From contig NC_049980.1 in NCBI RefSeq assembly GCF_000003815.2, positions 16,340,003 to 16,404,002 of the forward strand: a stretch of 64,000 bases of DNA. Reading direction: 5' to 3'. A model generated the notes under the pieces. It saw only the letters and a program-made list of their open reading frames with translations. It was not told the origin of the DNA and searched no databases. The DNA comes from Branchiostoma floridae (taxonomy: Eukaryota; Chordata; Leptocardii; Amphioxiformes; Branchiostomatidae). Shown one piece after another: positions 53,421-64,000 of the stretch (within the stretch, counting starts at the first letter, position 1; each line of letters begins with the position of its first letter). A program made the translations under genes and the position numbers.

Positions 53421-54614
53421 ATGGCTACTAACTCCGCACACGACAACACGATACCAGATGACCAAGTGGTCCAACTCAACTTTGGTCTCCATGGCAACGG
53501 ACGCGGTAGAGGCAGGGGCCGCGGCCGTGCTCGGGGGACCCCGCTCGCTACCGGAGCAGCCGCGACCCCCCGGCCCGCTCCCCAGCTCACACCGGTCTCA
53601 CACGATGGGCCCTCACTAACATCGACCCTGGCCCGCCACCGTACTCTCTTCCCCTCCTCACCAGTCCCAGGGCAGTTTGACGACATCGTCCCCCGTACCA
53701 CTCGCCCTAGGATCATGCCTAAACTAATGTGCAGGTTTGACGGTGTCTCCGAAATTACTTGGGAGGAATTTGAAACCCAATTCCACACAGAAAGGTCCTA
53801 TGGCCAGTGGGACGATCCCCTCAGCAAAACAGTACTAATCAGGCATCTTTCGGGTGGGGCCCTTCAAACTTACAACACGGCTGCAGCGTCCGTCCAGGAC
53901 GGACCCTGCGACGGAGCGCTTGACTTCCTGCGGGAGATGTACAGCCGACCTAATGACCCGACCCATTTTGAGTCGGAACTTTTCACGTTGTCCCGCAACC
54001 CGGGGGAAACGCCACAGTCTCTAGAGGTACGAATCCGCCGGCTAATCGCCAAAGTTCACCCCCAGGCCGACCAGAACACTAGGGATCTTTTGGGACTGCG
54101 GGAGTTCGTAGGCAAAATTCAAGACAAACACATGGCGTGGGAGGTAAAACGTTCTAAGCCCCAAACCCTGCACGAAGCCAGTATGACCCTTCAGTTTTTC
54201 GAGGACCTTGCTAAATCACACACACCGTCACAGCACCCCTCCCCACCTCCCCCTACTAATGTCCGCCAGGTCAGCGACCCCTCTCCCGTCCCAGCGGCGA
54301 CGGACATACAGGCCATCCTGGCCTCCCACCGCCAGGAAATGCGAGAGATGCAGCGCTCTCACGAGCGTCAAGTAGCGTCTCTCCAAAGCCGCTTCGAGAC
54401 ACTCCTCGATTCCCAGCACCAACCCGCTCCCCACTACCCGCCACCCGCAAATCGCCCACCGCCCCCCACCCCCCAGAACCCAACTCCCCGCCGCACTCCG
54501 CAAAACTCTGAGTGCAACTACTGCCACGACCTTGGCCACTGGAAGAGAGAGTGCCCTCAGCTGCAGCGCTCCAATGCTGGCCGCCGGTCGGGAAACGATT
54601 TCCGGCTGGCTTAA
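53421..54614 (+). CDS. gag: gag capsid/nucleocapsid polyprotein of the LTR element
   Basis: 397 codons from ATG 53421 (ATCCATGG context, MATNSAHDN) to TAA. The frame is open upstream to 53328, but that ATG is in a poor context. The N-terminus is Gly/Arg- and Pro-rich. The middle (about residues 90-260) looks like a retrotransposon capsid (WEEFETQF, FESELFTLSRNPGET). A proline-rich linker follows, then one zinc knuckle CNYCHDLGHWKREC (C-x2-C-x4-H-x4-C) for RNA binding. The last 35 codons overlap pol in the -1 frame. Confidence 0.9.
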   Translation: MATNSAHDNTIPDDQVVQLNFGLHGNGRGRGRGRGRARGTPLATGAAATPRPAPQLTPVSHDGPSLTSTLARHRTLFPSSPVPGQFDDIVPRTTRPRIMPKLMCRFDGVSEITWEEFETQFHTERSYGQWDDPLSKTVLIRHLSGGALQTYNTAAASVQDGPCDGALDFLREMYSRPNDPTHFESELFTLSRNPGETPQSLEVRIRRLIAKVHPQADQNTRDLLGLREFVGKIQDKHMAWEVKRSKPQTLHEASMTLQFFEDLAKSHTPSQHPSPPPPTNVRQVSDPSPVPAATDIQAILASHRQEMREMQRSHERQVASLQSRFETLLDSQHQPAPHYPPPANRPPPPTPQNPTPRRTPQNSECNYCHDLGHWKRECPQLQRSNAGRRSGNDFRLA

Positions 54615-54649
54615 CTGGGGGTCAGCCAGCCACTAGCTCCCCACCCCCC
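54590..54649 (+). promoter_or_regulatory. -1 ribosomal frameshift signal for gag-pol
   Basis: G GGA AAC (54590-54596) sits in the gag frame as a canonical X XXY YYZ slippery heptamer, 15 nt before the gag stop. Seven bases later, GGCTGGC (54604-54610) pairs perfectly with GCCAGCC (54625-54631) around a 14-base loop. The loop's GGGGGT (54617-54622) can pair with ACCCCC (54643-54648), making an H-type pseudoknot. The -1 frame continues straight into pol. Confidence 0.75.
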
Positions 54650-56152
54650 ACGACCCTTCCCGACCCCTCCCCTGCTAATCCCTTACCCCGCACCCACCCT
54701 TCCGTCGGAAGTTTTCACTTTACACCCCAGATACATGGCCATTCCGTTGACGTACTAATTGATTCGGGCGCAGATGTTTCCCTTATCTCTGCTGACGTGT
54801 TGTACAAACTTGGTAATCCCGTGACCCCACCAGAACTTGTTCCGTATGATGGACCTACGCTATCGACTGTTGCTGGGGGCGCGTTAGACATAGTTGGTTG
54901 CGTCACACTCCCTCTCACGTGGCAACAACACCAGTTTCCCGCAAAATTCCTGGTCTGTCGTAATACGACCACGCCCATTTTGGTCGGCACTGACTTTCTC
55001 CTGGCTTTCGACACTGAAGTGTCAATGCGCAAGCGCACAATGACGCTCTGCGGGCCGACCGGCATGGCCTCCATTCCAGTTTTGCGCAAAGCGGCTGGTG
55101 CCGTTCGTCGTGTCGTGACCCGACACTCCTACTTAGTACCAGGGCGTTCGGTTCACCTTGTACCAGGCAAAGTGGTAGGAAAGCGCACAGATAACTCCCT
55201 TGGTCCCGGCTACGTTAACCCGGCTCTTGCTTCCTTAGGTCGTTTTGGCTTAACAGGGGAGTTGATATCGCATACTCCCGCCAAAAATACCACCAGAGTT
55301 TTTGTTGTCAATGAGAATATTGAACCTGTCCTAATCCGTCCCGGTGCTGTAATTGGCCTGTATCACCCGTTTGATAGCCCCACCTCCCGCGGCGTCTCAG
55401 TCTGTCCATACACACCGGTTCCGTTCGCGCCCCCTCCCAACCAATCGCCCGCTAGCATGCCCTCCGCAGCCGCCTCCGGCCCCACACACGCCACCAACCC
55501 CAACCCGACCCACGACGTCCGCGCGGAGCTGGAGACATTGTTTGACCTGTCGTACATCCAAAACCCGTCGCACAGGGAACAGCTCTTGGACCTTTTGGTA
55601 GAATATGAAGACATAGTCTCCCGCTCCCCGTACGACATGTCCACCACACCTGTTCTTACACACTCCATTGACACTGGCGATGCCGCTCCCATTCGCCTTC
55701 CCCCGCGGCGTACCTCCCCCCAGGCTAAAGAGCAAATTCGCCAGGAACTAGACAAACTCGCTTCGCTAGGGTTCATCGAACCATCCAACTCCCCGTGGGG
55801 GGCCCCTGTTGTTTTAGTTAAGAAGAAGAATGGCGGCACGAGAATGTGTGTCGACTACCGCTCGCTAAATTCTGTAACAAAGAAATGCTCGTGGCCGCTC
55901 CCCCGAATTGATGACACCCTCGATGCCCTGTCTGGCTCGAAATTGTTTTCCACATTGGATATGCGAGCTGGGTACCACCAAATTCCCGTTGCCCCCTCGT
56001 CAGTTGAGAAGACTGCATTTTCGACTCCATTTGGGACGTACCAATACACAGTTCTCCCGTTTGGATTATGCAATGCCCCATCATCCTTTGCGCGTCTCAT
56101 GGAGTCGGTCTTAAGGGGTCTACAACCACAGTGCTGTTTGGCGTATCTTGAC
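54597..56152 (+). CDS. pol: pol part 1: protease and reverse transcriptase (up to gap)
   Basis: Read in the -1 frame after the slippery site; the frame is open back to 54512. The retropepsin active site is VLIDSGADVSLIS near 54755. After a linker, the RT opens with LPPRRTSPQAKEQIRQEL and shows VKKKNGG, CVDYRSLN, STLDMRAGYHQI (first catalytic Asp), KTAFSTPFGTYQYTVLPFGL and AYLD, where the sequence enters a gap at the second catalytic aspartates. No stop or frameshift is seen. The product would be made as a gag-pol fusion and cut by its own protease. Confidence 0.9.
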
Positions 56153-56252
56153 NNNNNNNNNNNNNNNNNNNNNNNNNNNNNNNNNNNNNNNNNNNNNNNN
56201 NNNNNNNNNNNNNNNNNNNNNNNNNNNNNNNNNNNNNNNNNNNNNNNNNNNN
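56153..56252. other. Assembly gap (100 N) in RT active site
   Basis: A placeholder gap. The left side stops at YLD and the right resumes at DDVTIHLNYL; in Ty3/gypsy RTs these are only about ten residues apart. The true missing piece may therefore be nearer 30 bp than 100, which also explains the apparent frame change across the gap. Confidence 0.95.
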
Positions 56253-57036
56253 GATGACGTCACTATTCATCTCAACTATCTCCGGGCAGTCTTCCAACGT
56301 TATCGAGAAGCCCAACTCAACCTCAATCCGGAGAAGTGTCGTTTCCTACAAAGACAGGTTGAGTTCTTAGGGCACATTATCTCAGGTGACGGTGTCAGTA
56401 CCGACCCCTCTAAAACGTCAGCGGTAGATAACTGGCCCACCCCGCGCTCGGTCCGCGATGTGCAACGTTTTTTAGGTTTGGCGAACTACTACCGACGCTT
56501 TGTTCACGGATTCGCCCAGATCGCGCGGCCCTTAACGGCCCTCACGAGGAAAGGCGCCAGGTTCAGCTGGTCTGCGGACTGTCAGTCCGCCTTCGACCAA
56601 CTGAAAGCTGCTCTTGTTTCCGCCCCGATCCTCGCGTACCCAAACTTTGACCTGCCCTTTATCGTCGACACGGACGCGTCCGACAAGGGGATAGGGGGCG
56701 TGCTAAGTCAAGAGCAGCATGGGCATGAGCGCGTAATCCTGTATTATAGTCGAGCACTCTCGCCTGCGGAACAACGTTACTGTACTCATCGAAGGGAGAT
56801 GTTGGCCGCAGTTGAGTTCATAACGAAACATGACTGCTATCTGCAGGGCGAAGAACCCTTCCTCCTCCGCACAGACAATAGCGCGGTCCGGTACCAAATT
56901 CGCAACAACAATCCGGCCGGCCAGTCAGCCAGATGGATACTGCGGCTAAGTCCATACAATTTCAATATTGAACATAGGGCCGGTACGCGCCATGGTAACG
57001 CAGACGGTGTCAGCCGCATCCCCTGCGCGCAATGTG
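56253..57036 (+). CDS. pol: pol part 2: RT thumb/connection and RNase H
   Basis: Open without stops between the two gaps. Motifs: LNPEKCRFLQRQVEFLGHII (RT end), QRFLGLANYYRRFV (connection), VDTDASDKGIGGVL (RNase H first Asp), REMLAAVEF (Glu), LLRTDNSAV (Asp) and GNADGVSRIP (RNase H C-terminal box). It reads in a different nominal frame from part 1 because the first gap has no true length. Confidence 0.9.
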
Positions 57037-57136
57037 NNNNNNNNNNNNNNNNNNNNNNNNNNNNNNNNNNNNNNNNNNNNNNNNNNNNNNNNNNNNNNNN
57101 NNNNNNNNNNNNNNNNNNNNNNNNNNNNNNNNNNNN
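57037..57136. other. Assembly gap (100 N) between RNase H and integrase
   Basis: A placeholder. The RNase H-integrase tether and the start of the integrase zinc domain are missing. In related elements this span is usually longer than 100 bp, so the gap is probably underestimated. Confidence 0.9.
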
Positions 57137-59088
57137 TGTGGCATCTGGGGATCGAGCAAAACGACGGACAGACTAAACTTTCGTTCCATTGTGCGGGGTT
57201 GTCAGCGGATGTCAACGCTTTTGTGGGTGGGTGTTTGGTATGTCAGAAAACCAAGGGAGGGCAACGTAAGCCCCGAGCCCCCTTATGCCCTAGCGTGGTA
57301 GGCTACCCCAATGAGAGAGTTGCTATGGATATAGTAGGTCCACTGGCAAAGTCCCAACAAGGTTCCAAATACATACTCGTTGCGGTCGACTATTTTACCA
57401 AGTTTGTTGAAATTTTCCCCCTAGCCGACGACACCGCCCCTTCAGTTGCCAAAAGCTTTTACCAGGGTTGGGTCTGTAGACACGGGGTCCCTACATCCCT
57501 ACATACTGACAGAGGATCCAACTTTCAATCAATACTGGTAACGGAGCTTTGTAAGTACCTGAAAACCCATAAAACACGGACCACATCGTACCACCCCCAA
57601 TCTGATGGGTTGGTCGAACGTTTCAACAGGACAATGGGCGCTATGCTCAGGGCCTACGTTCGGCAATCTGACCAGCGGGATTGGGACTTCCACCTTCCCG
57701 CGGTACAGTTCGCATATAACACAAGTTGTCAGGCCACAACAGGTTTTTCCCCTTACTTTTTGATGCACGGGCGTGAAGCCCGCCTTCCCGTGCACCTCCT
57801 CACAGGGGTGCACTGTGACTCTACCTCCACTTCGGAGTTTGTTGCAGCGCTCAACGACAAAATGCCCGCTATTTTCAAATTGGTGCAGCAACACACGGCC
57901 CAGAAACAAGCTCGACAGAAAGAACTATTCGATTCCAAGGTCTATGGACAGCCACATGCTGTGGGTGACCTGGTGCTAGTACGGAATAACGCCGGGAAAC
58001 CTGGCCTGGCCCGGAAGCTGGCCAACAAGTTCCATGGCCCGTACGAAGTATTGAGTAGGGTAGGGGACAATGCCTACCGGGTGAAAAACACCCGTGGCCG
58101 ACGGCAAATTGATGTGGTAAATTTCGAACATCTCAAGGCCCTTACTCCACAGATGTTTGATCCTGACTATGACCCCAGGCAAGAGGGTCGCCGTCCGACG
58201 CGCAGGCGTCGTAAAGCTAACCACGTGACTTCTCCCCCTAGGCCACCAATCTCGGAAACCTCACCCACCGACGGCGATGACGAAGAGTCTGACGATGAAG
58301 CCCCGAGCGAGGACCCTGTAACCCCCCAAGGACATAGCTCCGCGGGGTCCCCTCCCTCTTATGTTTCAGATCCGTCCTTATCTGACACCGAACCCAAGTG
58401 GCTCCGAGCACCTGTGGCGCAGCGTCGACCCTCAGCGCCGTCATCCCCTACGCACAACCGGCCACCTGACACAGCACAGACGGCACCCATCCAGTCACCT
58501 GGCCCCGACCCACCACGTCCCCAGACACCTGTTCCAGATCCGACACCGGCACCAGCCCAGACACCTGTTCCACATACGACACCGGCACCAGCCCTGACAC
58601 CTGTTCCAGATCCGACATCGGCTCCAGATCCGACACCTGTTCCAACCCCGACACCTGTTCCTGCTCCGACACCTGCTGCGCCACCTACTCCGACACCTGC
58701 TCCGACCGACACGACAGCGACAACATCATCACCTGTCCTTCCGTCGCCGTTACCGCAACGTACCAACCGGCGTCGTCGTAGACAACCGCGAGACATGAAC
58801 AATTTTATATGCTTCCCGGACGCGTATACCTCCAGTGACAGCAACAGTGATACAAATCATGTCCACCCCAATGTATGCCAGGTCACTAATAGTTTAGACG
58901 TGGGGCTGACTACACAGTGCCAACCTTCGGATAGGTCGTGTCCCGGGGGGGAACAGTTCAGTGAAGGTCCCCCTGCCCGTCCCTTGGAACCCTCAACTTA
59001 CGACCTCTCGCCAAATAGATGGAATCCGGTGGCCCATTTCATGACAGCTGTAGTCCGGGCCTTCACCAGCCCACCGAAACCTTTCTAA
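57137..59088 (+). CDS. pol: pol part 3: integrase with long proline-rich C-terminal tail
   Basis: The end of the HHCC zinc domain is seen as CLVC. The catalytic core has MDIVGP (Asp), HTDRGSNF (Asp) and LVERFNR (Glu) with 35 residues between the second Asp and the Glu (DD35E). A GPY/F module (KFHGPYEVL) follows. No chromodomain is evident. The C-terminus instead extends about 300 residues as an acidic then Pro/Thr-rich tail with repeated TPVP/TPAP units, ending at TAA 59086-59088. The frame is uninterrupted after the gap. Confidence 0.9.
58520..58720 (+). repeat. pol: Imperfect tandem repeats encoding TPVP/TPAP
   Basis: Repeated units built on GACACCTGTTCCAGATC and GACACCGGCACCAG encode the proline-threonine tail of the integrase. 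Such arrays expand and contract by slippage. Confidence 0.75.
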
Positions 59089-60324
59089 GAAATTCATGTC
59101 AAATTAGGAGTGGAAAATTCTTCGTTCCGTCGAAGTCCTTCGTGTTCTCTCGTGGTTCGGGCACCCCCCCCCCCCTCCCCAGGTTCTATGTCCCCCAGAG
59201 GAACGGGATTTGACCCTCTGCCTGCCCCGTCCTCTCTCTCCTTGTCGTGACTCGCCTCACACATAGACGGGCATGGTTAAATCCCCTAAAAAGTTCCGTA
59301 GTGACGTGACCGTAGCGGGGTGTCCTTCCTCCAACCACTTTCGATCGGGTTTCCGTACTTAGGTACTTACGGTTTGGCAAGCTTTTTCCTCCTCCTCGGT
59401 TTCGGCTACTGATTGTGTAAATGCGGGCAGATTTCAGCCTTCTAGCTGTCCTAAAGTGGTCTCCTAAAAAAGCAAACGATTCCACGAAAGCAGATGTAGT
59501 AGTTATTAGCAGGGACGAATTGTTAGGGATTAAGGTAGTGGGACCGCCTCGTTCTTTTCTCCGTTGGGACCCGTTTTCCCTTCCGAACGCGTTGGCACTC
59601 ACTAGTCCCCTCCTCGTCTGGCAACCAAGGACCCGCCAAAGTGCAGTGGGTCCCGAGCAAAAACGCTCTCAAACTGGTTAGACCGGGTTCGACATGATTT
59701 ATCCTGTCTGTGTGTATTACTCGGGTACAGAGTCTTGTCTACGTTGATGTGTGTACAAAATGCTTTTGATGATATGATTACTAATGTTCGGAACTTTGAT
59801 GATGTTACTGTTCAGGAAAGTACTTTGGTATTATGGTGCTCCGTTATTCTGATGCTTCGATGACCTTATTGTTTGGGAAATTGTTTTGGTATTGTTTGGT
59901 ATTTGTTTGGTATCGGTATTTTGGATTTTGTTGTCATGCCTTCTGTTGCTTTCTATATGTAATGTTGTTTCGAATTCATTCTGTATGGTGCCATGATGTA
60001 TTTTATGTGATTCTGTATTCAACGAGATTCTCACCTAAGTGTCAAAGTCGATACAATTGATTTTTTTTTACTTGATTTGTACTTAATGAGATTGAAAGAC
60101 CAGTCGTATCTGAGTCGATGCGATAAATTTTTTTTCTCTCTTCATCTGTACTTAGTGAGCCGACATTGATGTATGCTAAGGTGTGAGTTATGGTGTACGT
60201 ATGGTTCCGGGTATTCGAAATTCATTGTGACATTCTTACGTGATTTATTAGTTAAAGTTAGTTCAATCTTACTGAGATATGTTAAATGATGCGGGAGCAT
60301 CATTAAGCGTTGCGGGGGGGATGG
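59089..60324 (+). other. 3' untranslated region and polypurine tract of the LTR element
   Basis: About 1.2 kb without a convincing gene: an 86-codon plus-strand frame (59421-59681) and a 138-codon minus-strand frame (59186-59602) have no recognisable features. GCGGGGGGGATGG (60312-60324) abuts the 3' LTR and should be the polypurine tract priming plus-strand DNA. Confidence 0.7.
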
Positions 60325-60793
60325 TGTAGCAAGTCTGTTATTACGTTGGGCGGCCCAGGGGTCACGTGGTGAGAGCACGTGACCATGGGCGCGCCCTGAC
60401 GTCAGCTAGGCCACGCCCCGCAGCGCTCGCGTAAGCTCCGCCTTCCAAATGATGTAATATAAGACGCGGTACGCGCTAGTTAGACTAGAAGCAGACTCAG
60501 GGACAAGGTCAACCGCATCTTCCGCCGCCGTAGTTACGTAACCGGTTAGTTAATATCATCCACCCGCATCTGTCCAGGTATCTTATCTTGCATTATTTGT
60601 ATTAAGCCAGTCTTTATCATTACCTCCGTTCACTTGCCTAAACTGTATACCATCGGTCGTAGTAATAAAGATCACATCAAACTGTACACTGAACCCTGGT
60701 CCTTGGCTATATTGGTGAGAGTGCATAGCATAGATACGTCACCTTGACGTATAGGTAAATGCCCAAATCCTACCACTAAGACCATTTGTTACA
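60325..60793 (+). repeat. 3' LTR
   Basis: 469 bp reading as identical to the 5' LTR, offset by 8,737 bp. It carries the same TATA box, CACGTG pair, CRE-like site and AATAAA. It points toward NUDT12, so its promoter could read into that gene. Confidence 0.95.
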
Positions 60794-61333
60794 ACAAACA
60801 CACAGGATACCAAATAAGAGTCTTCATATTGTTCTTTCACATCTTCTTTGACCTTGGAATTGACTTTGGCATTCTATGACATTAGTATTCGTTTTCTGAT
60901 ATTTGTTGTAATCTACTATTTGTGTTGCAGAAGTTTTCGTATGGTTGAAAAGGTTTTCTAATTGATAATTTGGAAATGGCTGAAAATTGATGGCCTTCGT
61001 CCGTCGGGCTGATACCTTGGGTGATACGGAATACACCGTGTTGTATTCTATATCTAGCACTTTTTAGTGTATTCCTTGGTTCACCAATTGGGTACAGAAC
61101 TTTGACAGCTGGGTATGAAAGAATTCGAAATATGATTTTTGGGACCATATGGATAATTTCCTAAAATTTTATTGCCCATGATGTTGTTTTTTACTAACTT
61201 AATCTAAGAGAAAAAAAACAAAAACATTTGCATTCCAACAGAGGAACAAAAAAAATAGCCAGGCATTATTTATTGCTTGGTCTTGGTAGATGTATGTAAC
61301 ATTAACGTTAATATTTCCCCCTAAGTTGCAGAC
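60794..61333 (+). other. NUDT12 5' flank between the LTR and the start codon
   Basis: AT-rich, with no CpG island or clear TATA box. TTTCCCCCTAAGTTGCAG ends two bases before the ATG and looks like a splice acceptor, suggesting an upstream 5' UTR exon. Confidence 0.4.
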
Positions 61334-63800
<2,467 letters not shown>

Positions 63801-64000
63801 ACACAAACACTAAGAATCCTGTCTATACTGACCACCTGTCCATGTAGGCCAGATTTCATTCATCCTTGAGTGGTCTTCTTGAGCAGTTTTGAATATGTAA
63901 AAGAAATGAATGAATGATACCACAGTCTATAATCCTATCTACTCAAGATGTCACTTCCTTTTCTTGGTTAGGTTCTATCTTGTACATTTACATGAAAAGT

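Larger units (their letters stand above)
51588..60793 (+). mobile_element. Ty3/gypsy LTR retrotransposon, full-length, young
   Basis: A 9.2-kb element with two 469-bp LTRs (TG...CA ends), a leader, gag, a -1 overlapping pol (protease, RT, RNase H, integrase in that order, hence Ty3/gypsy) and a 3' region ending in a purine tract. ACAA flanks both sides (51584-51587 and 60794-60797), a 4-bp target duplication. The LTRs have equal length and read as identical, so insertion was recent. There is no env-like frame. Two 100-N gaps break pol, so its integrity cannot be judged there. It lies about 540 bp upstream of the NUDT12 start codon and in the same orientation. Confidence 0.95.

Noticed and set aside
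58359..58844. Minus-strand 161-codon Gly/Val-rich frame
   Set aside because: Mirror image of the Pro/Thr repeats at the end of pol; low-complexity artefact.
59186..59602. Minus-strand 138-codon frame in the LTR element 3' region, considered as an antisense gene
   Set aside because: No domain, start context or splice signals; lies in retroelement non-coding DNA.

Overview
The window looks like chordate-type nuclear DNA, most probably from a cephalochordate (amphioxus). Three intron-rich genes match vertebrate IQGAP, SLC4A11 and NUDT12 closely in sequence and domain order. Introns are mostly 0.2-2 kb with GT-AG borders, and introns and spacers carry many small DNA transposons and tRNA-derived SINEs. 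The species is inferred from these traits, not proven. All exon borders below were placed by eye: reading phase was carried across each intron and the product compared with the remembered family.

Layout. 1-24740 (+): the 3' 31 exons of an IQGAP scaffold gene (IQGAP repeats, WW, four IQ motifs, GAP-related domain, RGCT), with a long 3' UTR probably ending near 27.6 kb. 28654-36203 (-): an 11-exon gene for a secreted peptidyl-alpha-hydroxyglycine alpha-amidating lyase (PAL) without a PHM domain; its tail converges on the IQGAP tail. A tRNA-Arg(CCG) gene lies inside one of its introns on the opposite strand. 36.2-38.7 kb: spacer with an assembly gap inside a fold-back element and an initiator tRNA-Met gene. 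38673-50369 (-): a complete 21-exon SLC4A11-like transporter gene (895 codons). One intron holds a 5'-truncated non-LTR retrotransposon flanked by an exact 139-bp direct repeat. 51588-60793 (+): a Ty3/gypsy LTR retrotransposon with LTRs that read as identical, a gag-pol -1 frameshift signal and two assembly gaps. 61334-63604 (+): the first three coding exons of NUDT12 (ankyrin, zinc ribbon, Nudix); the gene runs off the right edge.

The host genes do not form one pathway. IQGAP organises cortical actin and calmodulin/GTPase signalling, PAL finishes amidated peptides in the secretory route, SLC4A11 is a plasma-membrane ion transporter and NUDT12 is a peroxisomal/cytosolic NAD(P)H diphosphatase. 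What ties the window together is mobile DNA: candidate CACTA-, Harbinger-, pogo/Tigger- and MULE-like elements, SINEs, a restriction-like-endonuclease non-LTR element and a young LTR element, some nested and one just upstream of a host start codon. I found no CRISPR, operon or microbial defence system.
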